Shown: positions 27,286-37,721, numbered from the stretch's first letter. The stretch is 64,000 nt of DNA from Noviherbaspirillum sp. L7-7A (GCF_019052805.1 NZ_JAHQRJ010000001.1:1860001-1924000), one strand, 5' to 3'. The notes: generated from the sequence alone by a model not told the origin. Program-made: numbers and translations.

Positions 27286-27846
27286 CTACGCCGACGGCGC
27301 CGGATAAGCCACCTCCAGCACTTCCAGCTCATCCAGGCCGGCCGGCGTCTGCAGGGCGACGGTGTCGCCGACATGCGCCTTGGTCAGCGCCCGCGCCACC
27401 GGCGATACCCAGCTGATCTTTCCATGCAGCGGATCGAGCTCGTCGATGCCCACGATCGTGACCGTGTGCTCTTCCCCGGCCGCGTTGCAATAGGTGACGG
27501 TGGCGCCGAAGTACACCTGGTCGCTGCCGTGATGCACGGTCGGATCGACCACTTCGGCTGCGTCCATGCGCTTGGTCAGGAAGCGGATGCGGCGGTCGAT
27601 TTCGCGCAGGCGCCGCTTGCCGTAGATATAGTCGCCATTCTCCGAGCGGTCGCCATTGGACGCGGCCCAGTGCACCACCTTCACCACTTCCGGCCGCTCC
27701 ACATCGATCAGGTGCAGCAGCTCGTCGCGGATGCGCTGGTAGCCGGCCGGCGTGATGTAGTTCTTCGCGCCAGCGGGAATCTGCGGCAGGGCGCCGGCCA
27801 GGTCTTCGTCGTCATCCTCGGATTCCTTTACGAAAGCCTTGTTCAT
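27286..27846 (-). CDS. greB: Transcription elongation factor GreB
   Basis: The protein has 186 residues. The N-terminal coiled coil that enters the RNA polymerase secondary channel is seen, with the tip G-D-R-S-E-N-G-D-Y-I-Y-G-K-R-R that identifies GreB (GreA has A-R-E-H/N-x-E-Y-x-A-A). The acidic tip residues that coordinate the catalytic magnesium (Asp and Glu) are present. The C-terminal FKBP-like domain follows, with I-S-W-V-S-P-V-A-R-A-L. A 20-residue acidic N-terminal extension precedes the core. rlmJ ends 10 bp upstream. Confidence 0.94.
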   Translation of the reverse strand: MNKAFVKESEDDDEDLAGALPQIPAGAKNYITPAGYQRIRDELLHLIDVERPEVVKVVHWAASNGDRSENGDYIYGKRRLREIDRRIRFLTKRMDAAEVVDPTVHHGSDQVYFGATVTYCNAAGEEHTVTIVGIDELDPLHGKISWVSPVARALTKAHVGDTVALQTPAGLDELEVLEVAYPAPSA

Positions 27847-27855
27847 CGCCGCTCC

Positions 27856-28776
27856 TTAGCCCGTGCGCCGGGTCCCGGTATTGACCGGCAGCGTCTGGCC
27901 CGATTCCAGCACGAAGCTGGCGCCCGCGTCGCTGCCCAGCGCCTTGACCAGCCAGGGCATGACTTCGCGCAGCATCGGCTCCAGCGTCCACGGCGGATTC
28001 AGAATGAACATGCCGCTGCTGGCCAGGCCAAAGCCATCCGGCACCGGCGCGCTGATCGACAGGGTGACGTTGAGCCAGCCATTCGCCGGAATCCGCTTGA
28101 GCTTTTCGGGCATCTGGCGCGACTCCATGCGCTGCAGCGCCGGGTACCAGACCGCGTAGATGCCGGTGGCGAAGCGGCCCAGCGCATCCTCCAGCGTCTG
28201 CTTGACCCGCCGGTAATCATCCTTGACCTCGTACGGCGGATCGATCAGCACCAGGCCGCGACGCGACGGCGGCGGCAGCAGCGACTTCAGGCCGGCGAAG
28301 CCGTCCGCATGGGAAATCATCACCCGCTTGCCGCGCGCCGCCGCCGGCCTGCCCTGCGCCGCCTCATGCGCTTCGAGCTTGCGGAAATTCTCCGCCAGCA
28401 TCTTCACGTCGCGCGGATGCAGTTCGAACAGCCGCAGCCGGTCCTGTTCCCGCATCACCTTCTCGGCGCAGTAGGGCGAGCCGGGATAGAAGCGCAGCTT
28501 GCCGCTGGGGTTCATCGCGCGGATCAGGTCGACATACTCGGCCAGCGGCGCCGGCAGGTCCTTGCGGCCCCAGAGCCGGGTAATGCCGGTATCGAACTCG
28601 GCATTCTTGGTGGCTTCGCCGCTGTCGAGCGCGTACATGCCGGCGCCGGCGTGGGTGTCGATATACATGTAGGGCGCATCCTTCTGCCCCAGATACTTCA
28701 GCAACTGGATGGTGACGAAGTGCTTCAGCACGTCGGCATGATTGCCCGCGTGGAATGCGTGGCGGTAACTAAGCAT
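27856..28776 (-). CDS. rlmJ: 23S rRNA (adenine-2030-N6)-methyltransferase RlmJ
   Basis: The protein has 306 residues from the ATG at 28776. RlmJ methylates N6 of A2030 in 23S rRNA with SAM. The start M-L-S-Y-R-H-A-F-H-A-G-N-H-A-D-V-L-K-H is diagnostic. The amino-methyltransferase motif D-P-P-Y is at V-L-I-D-P-P-Y-E-V-K-D-D-Y, and Y-I-D-T-H-A-G-A-G helps bind SAM. Length is slightly above E. coli RlmJ owing to a loop near residues 170-180. Confidence 0.95.
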   Translation of the reverse strand: MLSYRHAFHAGNHADVLKHFVTIQLLKYLGQKDAPYMYIDTHAGAGMYALDSGEATKNAEFDTGITRLWGRKDLPAPLAEYVDLIRAMNPSGKLRFYPGSPYCAEKVMREQDRLRLFELHPRDVKMLAENFRKLEAHEAAQGRPAAARGKRVMISHADGFAGLKSLLPPPSRRGLVLIDPPYEVKDDYRRVKQTLEDALGRFATGIYAVWYPALQRMESRQMPEKLKRIPANGWLNVTLSISAPVPDGFGLASSGMFILNPPWTLEPMLREVMPWLVKALGSDAGASFVLESGQTLPVNTGTRRTG

Positions 28777-28845
28777 AGGAAAGCCTGGATCAAATGAAGA
28801 AATGGACGAAGTGGCGGCCATTTTAACAAGCGGCCCCCCGTATCC

Positions 28846-29562
28846 CTATTTGATGGCCACAGGCGCCAGCCGGCGCCGCTCCTGGCGCTTCTGGGCCAGG
28901 GTCGTGCAGAGCAGCAGCAGGAAGGACATTGCCAGCAGCAATAGCGCGAAACCATGGGCATGGGCATAGTTGAGCACCTGGGCCTGGTCATACAGGGCAA
29001 TCGATGCCACCCGGGTCACGCCCGGGATATTCCCGCCCAACATCAGCACCACGCCGAATTCGCCGATGGTGTGGGCGAATGCCAGCAGGCTGCCGGCCGC
29101 CACGCCCGAGCGCGCCAGCGGCAATGCGATATGCAGGAAGGCCTGGCGCCGCGACATGCCCAGGCTGTAGGCAGCCTGCAGCACTTCCGGCCGCTGCATG
29201 CGAAACGCCGCCGCCACCGGCTGCACTGCAAACGGCAGACTGTAGACGCAGGAGCCGATCACCAGCCCGGCAAAGGAAAACGGCAGCGGCTGGCCGAACA
29301 CTTCCTGCCACCAGTGGCCAAAGGCATGGCGCGGCGACAGCAGCACCAGCAGATAGAAGCCGATCACGGTGGGCGGCAGCACCAGCGGCATCGCAATCAG
29401 GATTTCGATGGCCAGCGCAAGACGGCTGCGGGCCGACGCCAGCCAGGCGCCCAGCGGCAGCGCCATCAGCATCAGCAATGCGGTCGACACCAGCGCCAGC
29501 CTGAGCGTCAGGCCCAGCGACATCCACAGTTCGGCCGGAAGGTTCCAGGGCAGCGTCAGCAT
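28846..29562 (-). CDS. modB: Molybdate ABC transporter permease ModB
   Basis: The protein has 238 residues from the ATG at 29562, which overlaps the modA stop (TGATG); a GTG one codon earlier is an alternative. Five to six membrane spans. The ABC-docking EAA-like loop is L-Q-A-A-Y-S-L-G-M-S-R-R-Q-A-F-L-H-I-A-L-P-L-A-R-S-G. The motif A-R-x-I-G-E-F-G of ModB is present as A-H-T-I-G-E-F-G-V-V-L-M. No modC ATPase follows; rlmJ starts 69 bp downstream. Confidence 0.9.
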   Translation of the reverse strand: MLTLPWNLPAELWMSLGLTLRLALVSTALLMLMALPLGAWLASARSRLALAIEILIAMPLVLPPTVIGFYLLVLLSPRHAFGHWWQEVFGQPLPFSFAGLVIGSCVYSLPFAVQPVAAAFRMQRPEVLQAAYSLGMSRRQAFLHIALPLARSGVAAGSLLAFAHTIGEFGVVLMLGGNIPGVTRVASIALYDQAQVLNYAHAHGFALLLLAMSFLLLLCTTLAQKRQERRRLAPVAIK

Positions 29563-30317
29563 CACTCCCGGCCCGCCGGCAGGGTGAAGCCGCAGTCGGC
29601 CAGCTGCGCGCGGCCCTGGTCCGAGCGCAGGAAGCGCAGGTAAGCCATGGCCTGTGGATTGGCGCTGCCGCGCCGGGTCAGGATCGCACCCTGCTCGATC
29701 GGCGGATACGCGTCGGCAGGCAGCAGCCAGCTCGCCTGCCTGCCCGCCAGATGGGCGCTGCTGACCAGCCCGACCTGCGCATTGCCGCTTTCAACGAACT
29801 GCATGGCCTGCGCGATGTTCTCGCCGAACACCAGCTTGGCCCTGACCTGCTCCCACAGTCCGGCCCGCTGCAGCGCGGCCCTGGCGGCCTTGCCATAGGG
29901 CGCCACCTCGGGATTGGCGATCGCGATGCGGCGGATCGCCGGATCGGCCAGCAGGCGAAGGCCCTTGTCCACCTGAACGCCCGGCGTGGCAGCCCACAGC
30001 GCCAGCCGGCCGTGGGCGTAGACGAACAGCGAGGCCGGATCGGCCAGGCCGGCATCGGCCAGCGCGCGCGGGTAAGCGGTATCGGCGGAGAGGAACACGT
30101 CGTACGGCGCGCCATTTTTGATCTGCGCATAAAAGCTGCCGGAGGCGCCTATGGTGGCGCTGGCGCCGGTGCCGGACGCCGCATTGAGCCTGTCGATGCA
30201 GGTGGCCAGATCGGCCGCGGCGGCAATGCGCAACGGCGGCGGCTGCTGCGCCGAAGCCGCTGGCGCAAGCAGAACGGCAAGCAACAGCAAGGCGCGGCGG
30301 GAAAAGGAGAGGAGCAT
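29562..30317 (-). CDS. modA: Molybdate ABC transporter substrate-binding protein ModA
   Basis: The protein has 251 residues from the ATG at 30317, with a signal peptide ending A-S-A-Q. The oxyanion-binding motifs are A-A-A-D-L-A near the start, a Ser/Gly-rich loop I-G-A-S-G-S-F-Y-A-Q-I-K-N-G-A-P-Y-D-V-F-L-S-A-D split over about residues 55-80, and I-A-N-P-E-V-A-P-Y-G-K-A-A. These match ModA. It is preceded by modE on the same strand. The substrate is molybdate or tungstate. Confidence 0.92.
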   Translation of the reverse strand: MLLSFSRRALLLLAVLLAPAASAQQPPPLRIAAAADLATCIDRLNAASGTGASATIGASGSFYAQIKNGAPYDVFLSADTAYPRALADAGLADPASLFVYAHGRLALWAATPGVQVDKGLRLLADPAIRRIAIANPEVAPYGKAARAALQRAGLWEQVRAKLVFGENIAQAMQFVESGNAQVGLVSSAHLAGRQASWLLPADAYPPIEQGAILTRRGSANPQAMAYLRFLRSDQGRAQLADCGFTLPAGRE

Positions 30318-30392
30318 GAAGGGCCTTCGTAATATCCGAAGGAATATAACGAAAACCGCAGCGCTTGTCTTGCGAATCAGCATGAACAGGCG

Positions 30393-30752
30393 TCAGCGCT
30401 GCAGGGCGGGTGCCAGCAGCGACGACAGATAGGCCATGTCGGCCTGGACGGCATCATGCGCGGCGGCCTCCATCGCGGTGTAGCGGGCCAGCACCGCCCG
30501 GCCATTCTCGGTCAGGCGGGCACCGCCGCCGCGGGCGCCGCCGGTGCTGGTCTCCACCAGCGGCAGGCGGAAACAGCGGTTGACGTCTTCCACCAGCAGC
30601 CAGGCGCGCCGGTAGGACATGTTCATCGCACGGGCCGCCGCCGAGATCGAGCCGCTTTCCTCGATGCCGCGCAGCAGGTCCGCCTTGCCGGGGCCCAGCG
30701 CGATCACGCCGTCAAGCAGCAGCCGCAGTTGCAGGGAGTGGGAAATGGTCAT
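30393..30752 (-). CDS. modE: ModE-type winged-helix regulator (DNA-binding domain only)
   Basis: The protein has 119 residues and holds only the LysR-like winged helix of ModE (G-I-E-E-S-G-S-I-S-A-A-A-R-A-M-N-M-S-Y-R then R-A-W-L-L-V). The motif G-G-A-R-G-G-G-A-R-L-T follows. The two TOBE/MOP molybdate-binding domains of E. coli ModE (262 residues) are absent, so molybdate sensing must use another route or another protein. Short ModE forms are known in proteobacteria. It probably represses modAB, located 75 bp downstream. Confidence 0.88.
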   Translation of the reverse strand: MTISHSLQLRLLLDGVIALGPGKADLLRGIEESGSISAAARAMNMSYRRAWLLVEDVNRCFRLPLVETSTGGARGGGARLTENGRAVLARYTAMEAAAHDAVQADMAYLSSLLAPALQR

Positions 30753-30806
30753 GCGCCGATTGTAGCAAGGCAGATCGGCCGAATCCGGCCGGCTGCGGGA
30801 GTGGGG

Positions 30807-33473
30807 CTATGCCAGCGCTTCGTTGACCATGGCGGGTTCCCGCAGCAGCGCCGCCACCTGGCTGGCCGGCAGCGCCGGCGCGATCAGGTAGCCCTGCATC
30901 TCGTCGCAGCCTAGCTGCCGCAACAGCGCCCGCTGCGATGGCGACTCCACGCCTTCGGCCACCACCACCAGTTTCAGCGCATGCGCCATGGTGATCATTG
31001 CATTGAAGAAGGCCGCTCCGGCCGGAGCGACGCCCAGGCGCGACGTGAAACGCGGGTGAATCTTCAGGACCTGCACCGGCAGCTGCTGCAACTGCGCCAG
31101 CGAGGAAGGCCCGACGCCGAAATCATCGATATGCAGGCGCACGCCCATCGTCCCCAGCGCCTGCAGCTGCGCTTTCACGCTGGCGCTGTCGGCCAGCGCA
31201 GCCACGTCGGTGATCTCGATTTCCAGCCAGCCGGCACTGATGTCATGCGCCTTGACCGCGGCCGCCAGTTGCTGGTCCACGTCGCCCTGGTTGAACTGGC
31301 GCGCCGACACATTGACCGCCACCGGCGCCAGCGGCAGATTGCGCCGCTGCCATTGTGCAATCTGCGCGGCCGCCTTGTTGATCACCATGTCGCCCAGCGC
31401 CTGCAGCAGGCCGGCGCTCTCGATCAGCGGAATGAAGTCCCCCGGCGACAACAGGCCGCGCTCCGGATGGTTCCAGCGCAGCAGCGCCTCCAGGCCCACC
31501 AGTACGCCATCCCGGGTGCGCACCCGCGGCTGGAAGTACAGCTGGAATTCATCATTGGCAATGGCGCTGCCCAGTGCCTGCTCGATGTCGATGCGCTGGC
31601 GCAGCCGGTCATAGAGCTGCGGCTCGAACACATGATGGCCGCCCCTGCCCTGCGCCTTGGCCGCATACATCGCGATATCGGCATTGTTGAGCATCTTTTC
31701 CGCATCCAGGGCGTCGCCGTCGCGCGGGAAGATGCTGATGCCGACCGAGGCGCCGATGCAGTAGTGGGCGCCGGCCAGCGCGAAGGGCTCGGACAGCACC
31801 GCGCAGATGCGCTCGGCGGCATGGCTGGCGTCCTGCTCTGAAGTGAGGCGCTCCATCATCACCGTGAATTCGTCGCCACCCAGCCGTACCGCCTGGTCGC
31901 CCGGCCGCAACACCGACTGCATGCGGCGCGCCACTGCCCTGAGCAGGTCGTCGCCGACCTGATGCCCGGCGGTGTCGTTGACATGCTTGAAGCGGTCCAG
32001 ATCAATGAACAGCAGCGCCAGCATGCCGCCCTGGCGGCGCGTTCTCTCCAGTGCGCCGGCCAGTTCCTCATTAAGCCACTGGCGATTGGGCAGGCCGGTC
32101 AGCGCATCTTCCCTGGCCATGCGGATCAACTGCTGCTCATGCCGCTTGCTGTCGCTGATGTCACGCAGCGTGACTGCCAGATCCTGGCCGGAGCGCACCA
32201 GGCGTCGGTGCGCCCAGGCCAGCCGCAGCGAGCCGCCCGGCATGATTTCCGCCTCGTCCTCGTAGAAGCCCGACGCCAGGGCGGCGACATAGGTCGACAG
32301 CACCGAGGCCAGCGTCGCCGGCGGATTGAGGCTGGAAAAGCGCTGGCCCAGCAGCTGCCTGCGCTCCATGCCATAGAAGGAAGCGCCGCGCTCGTTGCAG
32401 TCCACCACTTCAAAGTCGGTCACCCGTTCGCCCGAACGCATCGGGCGCAGCATGTAGAAGCCTTCATTGGCGCCTTCCGTGGCGACCCGGTAGGTGGCGC
32501 GCACCGCCTCCATCTGCTGCTTGCGCCAGGCCAGGCGCGCCGCCATGATGCTGGCCACCAGCCCGAAGAACAGCAGCGCGACGCTGCCGCCCATTGCATA
32601 GTCGCGATACGCCGCCCGCGTGGCATGGTAGCCCGCCAGGGCTTCATTTTCGGAAATGCCCACCATGGCCATGAAGGGATAACCCTGCAGCTTGCGCCAG
32701 CCGACATAGCGCGCCTGGCCGTCGGCGAAGGCGGGCCGGCCTTCCATGCGCATTGCGCCTTCGGTGCTGCTGAAGGTGGTGCTGTGGTGCAGGACCGGCG
32801 AGGCGGACGTGTGGATCACATCGCCAAGGCGCGCGGTACGCACCACGCCCTCGACGTCGACCATGGCCAGCAAGCCGTCGTTGCCCAGGCTGACGTCATC
32901 ATAGAACTCGGAAAAATAGCCGGAGCCGATCGACACCGCAACCACGCCGGCGAAGCTGCCGTCCGGCGCATTGAGCCGGCGCGTGAATGGCAGGATGGCG
33001 GTACCCGTCGCCGGCCAGATCAGCGGCATGCCCACGCGCGCGCCCAGGGAGTCGTTGTTGCGGTGATAGATGAAATATTCGCGCGAGGCGCCCGACGGGC
33101 GGGCATTCAGGTTCACCGTGGACGTGACCGGCATGCCCTCCTTGTCCAGGATGGTGACGGTGATTAACTGCGGCGCGATCAGCAAGCCCTGCCGGCGGAA
33201 GTCCTTCAGGTCAAGCGCGCCGCCGGTATGGTTCCAGTCGTACTGCACCTGCATCGCGATCTGGTCCATCTGTTCGATGGTGCGGGTCAGGTACTGCGCA
33301 TAAGCGCCAGACAGGGACGCCACGCTCTTCAATGCATTTTCCTGCGCCAACTGGCGGTCGGTATTGAGCCGGACCAGGGTCGCGCCCCACAACAGGCTGC
33401 CCAGCAGCATGCACAGGGCCGGCCAGATCAGCACGGAGAGGAGATTGCCTTTCAAGAACTGCAGTTTTTGCAT
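30807..33473 (-). CDS. Membrane GGDEF-EAL c-di-GMP enzyme with CACHE sensor
   Basis: The protein has 888 residues from the ATG at 33473, placed before the first membrane helix (L-L-S-V-L-I-W-P-A-L-C-M-L-L). A periplasmic CACHE-type sensor (about 40-280) is followed by a second span (about 285-310), PAS-like domain (330-440), GGDEF (450-615) and EAL (625-880). The GGDEF motif L-G-G-D-E-F is intact and the RxxD inhibitory site R-P-G-D lies five residues before it. EAL is intact as E-A-L-L-R-W. The usual K-I-D of the EAL site reads K-I-H. Both activities are possible. It is divergent from none and ends 54 bp from modE. Confidence 0.9.
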   Translation of the reverse strand: MQKLQFLKGNLLSVLIWPALCMLLGSLLWGATLVRLNTDRQLAQENALKSVASLSGAYAQYLTRTIEQMDQIAMQVQYDWNHTGGALDLKDFRRQGLLIAPQLITVTILDKEGMPVTSTVNLNARPSGASREYFIYHRNNDSLGARVGMPLIWPATGTAILPFTRRLNAPDGSFAGVVAVSIGSGYFSEFYDDVSLGNDGLLAMVDVEGVVRTARLGDVIHTSASPVLHHSTTFSSTEGAMRMEGRPAFADGQARYVGWRKLQGYPFMAMVGISENEALAGYHATRAAYRDYAMGGSVALLFFGLVASIMAARLAWRKQQMEAVRATYRVATEGANEGFYMLRPMRSGERVTDFEVVDCNERGASFYGMERRQLLGQRFSSLNPPATLASVLSTYVAALASGFYEDEAEIMPGGSLRLAWAHRRLVRSGQDLAVTLRDISDSKRHEQQLIRMAREDALTGLPNRQWLNEELAGALERTRRQGGMLALLFIDLDRFKHVNDTAGHQVGDDLLRAVARRMQSVLRPGDQAVRLGGDEFTVMMERLTSEQDASHAAERICAVLSEPFALAGAHYCIGASVGISIFPRDGDALDAEKMLNNADIAMYAAKAQGRGGHHVFEPQLYDRLRQRIDIEQALGSAIANDEFQLYFQPRVRTRDGVLVGLEALLRWNHPERGLLSPGDFIPLIESAGLLQALGDMVINKAAAQIAQWQRRNLPLAPVAVNVSARQFNQGDVDQQLAAAVKAHDISAGWLEIEITDVAALADSASVKAQLQALGTMGVRLHIDDFGVGPSSLAQLQQLPVQVLKIHPRFTSRLGVAPAGAAFFNAMITMAHALKLVVVAEGVESPSQRALLRQLGCDEMQGYLIAPALPASQVAALLREPAMVNEALA

Positions 33474-33670
33474 GCCTGGAGACTTGCGATGGATGATCAG
33501 GCTCTCGCAGGCAAACGCCATACGGGTAAAGCCGGCAACGCGCAGGTTCGCTGGCCAGAAGCCCGGGTCGCAGAAACAGTCGCGCAAGTTTCATGCGGCC
33601 TGAACAGTTTCCTGGCCGCATAAGTTCCAGATGGTAACACGCACTCCTGCAAAATTGTCCACAGGAAATA

Positions 33671-33697
33671 CAAAAGGCCGCTTTTCGCGGCCTTTTG
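33671..33697 (-). terminator. Intrinsic terminator of aceA
   Basis: CAAAAGGCCGC pairs with GCGGCCTTTTG around a 5-nt loop; on the minus strand the stem is followed by T-rich sequence. It lies 33 bp after the aceA stop. Confidence 0.8.
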
Positions 33698-33729
33698 TGG
33701 TCAAACGATTACGAACTTTTCAGCGTGTA

Positions 33730-35031
<1,302 letters not shown>

Positions 35032-35106
35032 GGTGATTTCTCCTGTGTTGATGTGAGTGATTCGGATCGGTCCGGAAGCGCTTGAAAACGTTCCGGCATG
35101 GGATAA

Positions 35107-35135
35107 ATAGTAGGCTTTATTTTGCAGGGCAACAA
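35107..35135 (-). promoter_or_regulatory. Predicted aceA promoter
   Basis: On the minus strand TTGTTG (-35) and TACTAT (-10) are separated by exactly 17 bp, and the -10 is about 75 bp before the aceA start. The match to consensus is moderate; the operator palindrome abuts the -35. Confidence 0.5.
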
Positions 35136-35136
35136 G

Positions 35137-35150
35137 GTCTTATATAAGAC
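35137..35150. promoter_or_regulatory. Palindromic operator candidate for aceA
   Basis: GTCTTATATAAGAC is a perfect 14-bp palindrome adjoining the predicted -35 box. Palindromes of this size are bound by GntR-family (FCD) repressors of organic-acid metabolism; the regulator is not in the window, so the assignment is an inference. Confidence 0.5.
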
Positions 35151-35502
35151 ATATGACATAAATAATTTTCTTTATAATCATAACTTTATTTCTCTTATTT
35201 TGCGATGCGGAATGATATTCCTGTTGGTGAAATCAAAATCTGGTGCCATGCGGCGAGCACTTTTCATAATATGGAAGTCTGTTTCCGGTTCATGAAATCA
35301 TATCCTTTGCAACGTTCCTGTCTGCTCCGCGGCTAGTAAAGCCTGAAGGAAGCATCAATACTGGCTGAATGAGGTAATCGATTCAGCATGCCATGGCGAG
35401 GAACGTCTAAGTTCGATGCAGTGACAGAGCCGGCGCCCAATGCCCCACGACTAGCAATGTGGCGCATACACCGTCAAACGCAGCGCATTGAAAGGAGGCT
35501 TT
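35151..35502. other. AT-rich intergenic region before the 719-residue gene
   Basis: No gene was recognised in this 350-bp stretch. The left third (35151-35230) is strongly AT-rich. It must hold the promoter of the plus-strand gene at 35503, but no consensus was convincing. AAAGGAGG at 35491-35498 is a strong ribosome site for that gene. No hrp-type or PIP-type box with correct spacing was seen. Confidence 0.5.
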
Positions 35503-37662
35503 ATGTCCCATATAGGCAAACTGTATTTCCAGCCAAGATCAACTGCAGCCAGTGATCCAGACGATTCCGAATTGAAGCGTGAAGTTGCCGAGCCGACCGA
35601 TGACGAAATCACCGAGTTTATTGCGAATGCCAAGAGGCCCGTCAGGGAAAGAACATCCAAAAGTTTGCCAGGTGCAAAATGTCTATATGAGATAAGCACC
35701 TTTGAGTACATCAAAGAAATGCTCGGCAATGTGTTCTATGACAATAAGCAGCGAAGGCAAGATGCGCATGATGCTATTGAAACTTATATACGTCCACGGC
35801 TTGCCCAAGCAACACTTTCGCCCGGCAAACGACAATCCCTACTCATGCAGTTGCACAATCGGGTTGAACAGCGGGAATTAACCTCTTCATACGAGAGTAG
35901 TGAGAGCGTACCGCATCAGGAGTCAGCTCACTCTTCTCAAGCCGCTCAGTTGATGTCAGCCAAGGAAAATACCGTCGAGAATGACATCCTTTTGCCATAT
36001 GGAGTGTCTATTGCCTATGCAAAACCATCCCAGATAATTGCCAGAGCAAAGATCATCAAAGACAGGGAAATCAACCGGGATACCGGCAACAAGAATCTTC
36101 ATTCGGATCAATACCTACTTTCTGCCACAGAAGATACCCCTTTAATCCCTGACTTTCACGATCGGATTCCGTACTACAAAAATGAGCTTGAAAAAGCTGG
36201 AGACGCTAATACCATCGTCCTTGAAGTATACGACGATAGGGAGGAAGAATGGCGTGCTGCCTATGCTGCAGCATATGCCTTTTGTACCGCTTCCGGCGAA
36301 ACAAAGAGAATCATGCTGATTCCACCATTAAGGATCGTGGAAAAAAAAGAATTAGACAAGAAAAAAATGCCTGATCTCCAAGAAAGAGAAGTAATAAAGA
36401 TCATGTCATGGATTAAGGAAGAAAAAAGTACTTACGTTACCAACGAAAATGAAAGTGATTTAGAGGATGATTTGGAATTCTCAATCAGGCCACGATCCGA
36501 TACAGAACAAAAGCTGAAAGATAAGAAACTTAGGGAGGAAAAAGAACTTAGGGAGGAAAAAGAACTTAGGGAGGAAAAAGAACTTAGGGAAGAAAAAGAA
36601 CTTAGGGAAGACCAAGCCCAAAATATCAGGATCAAGCGACCAATCAAAAAGAAGGTAATTAACTTGGAAAGTTTCGACGAAGGCAAAGATGTTGAAAAAA
36701 CACCAAAAGAAAAAGCGGAGGATATAGAAAAAAAGCTGCGCCAGCTCAATAGCCTTGCGAGGCGAGGATCAGCTCCTCTTAGGCTGCATGAAATTGAGGT
36801 TAACGGCGCTATGGTGCTTCATTTGGGTCCGAGGGAGCCAACACAATACATTCGCGAAAGTTTGTGGCTCCTTCCTGCGGAAAAAAACGCCATGTGCGAA
36901 GAAATACATCACGCTATACAAAGGTATATTCGCCCTTGGCTAGAGCGACATGCTAAGGAGGCATTTCCTGCAAATTTTAAACCGAACATGCCGGAAAAGT
37001 TGGAGAACGCCGAAAACAATCCACAACCAGTCCACACCAACTTGCAAATTACAGAGCTTCTGGACAAATTGCATCACCGGGTCCATACCAAACGCATTCA
37101 ACCCCAAGCCTTTTACGGCAATAAGCCCAAGGGCGCATCAGACAAACACGATGTCGACAGTGTTTACAGCCCGGATATGCGCAAGACGTTTAATGGCATG
37201 ACCACGGTTCCTAAAGGTTTGTCCATCGCTAAAATTGCGCCGTTTAAAGTAATGGCGGATATACGAATTGTGACGCCAAAGACTCACCGTGTAGCAGATG
37301 CATTTCCGCGCACCGGGCTCAATGCCTGCCCTCCGAGCGGGTGGATAAGAAAAATGCGCGCAGAGAAGAACAATGCCGAACTCGCAAAAGAGAACTATAA
37401 AAGCATCCTGAATGCCTATGGGCAGAACAAGGAAACGATAGTGCTTGAAGTTCACTTCGATAAGCAGTCTCACTGGCGCGCGGCATATGCTGCCGCTAAA
37501 GAATGGCTGGCTAGCCAAGCTTCTCACAGCAGGCCGTCTATTATGCTTGTGCCCCCCTATGACTCAGATACTTTCACACCATCGGGTGACGCCAGGGTCG
37601 ATAAGGAGGGATGGTCAAACCTGATGGCAGAATTGGTCGGCATGCACAATTTAGCAACTTGA
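35503..37662 (+). CDS. Large protein with a duplicated unknown domain; candidate effector or toxin
   Basis: The protein has 719 residues from the ATG at 35503, behind AAAGGAGG. No known family was recognised. It is a tandem duplication: unit A (about 66-285) and unit B (about 447-690) share Y-I-R-P, then a Q/K-L-H-N/H-R-V segment, then G-[VL]-S-I-A, and a common end T-I-V-L-E-V followed by W-R-A-A-Y-A-A-A and I-M-L-[IV]-P-P. The linker (about 340-370) contains five near-identical L-R-E-E-K-E units and should form a long coiled coil. No signal or membrane segment is present. The base composition is clearly more AT-rich than the flanking genes, a sign of transfer. It converges with the motD operon and stands alone on the plus strand. 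Confidence 0.7.
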   Translation: MSHIGKLYFQPRSTAASDPDDSELKREVAEPTDDEITEFIANAKRPVRERTSKSLPGAKCLYEISTFEYIKEMLGNVFYDNKQRRQDAHDAIETYIRPRLAQATLSPGKRQSLLMQLHNRVEQRELTSSYESSESVPHQESAHSSQAAQLMSAKENTVENDILLPYGVSIAYAKPSQIIARAKIIKDREINRDTGNKNLHSDQYLLSATEDTPLIPDFHDRIPYYKNELEKAGDANTIVLEVYDDREEEWRAAYAAAYAFCTASGETKRIMLIPPLRIVEKKELDKKKMPDLQEREVIKIMSWIKEEKSTYVTNENESDLEDDLEFSIRPRSDTEQKLKDKKLREEKELREEKELREEKELREEKELREDQAQNIRIKRPIKKKVINLESFDEGKDVEKTPKEKAEDIEKKLRQLNSLARRGSAPLRLHEIEVNGAMVLHLGPREPTQYIRESLWLLPAEKNAMCEEIHHAIQRYIRPWLERHAKEAFPANFKPNMPEKLENAENNPQPVHTNLQITELLDKLHHRVHTKRIQPQAFYGNKPKGASDKHDVDSVYSPDMRKTFNGMTTVPKGLSIAKIAPFKVMADIRIVTPKTHRVADAFPRTGLNACPPSGWIRKMRAEKNNAELAKENYKSILNAYGQNKETIVLEVHFDKQSHWRAAYAAAKEWLASQASHSRPSIMLVPPYDSDTFTPSGDARVDKEGWSNLMAELVGMHNLAT
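36523..36612 (+). repeat. Intragenic 18-bp tandem repeat (LREEKE)
   Basis: Five in-frame copies of an 18-bp unit (AAACTTAGGGAGGAAAAAG-like), the last ones diverged by one or two bases. Each encodes six residues of a charged coiled coil. The unit length keeps the frame, so copy number could vary without breaking the gene. Confidence 0.85.
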
Positions 37663-37721
37663 CATGCATCCTGCTGAAACTGTTTTGGCATGCAGGCCGC
37701 ATAAAGAGCTGGGTGTATTGC

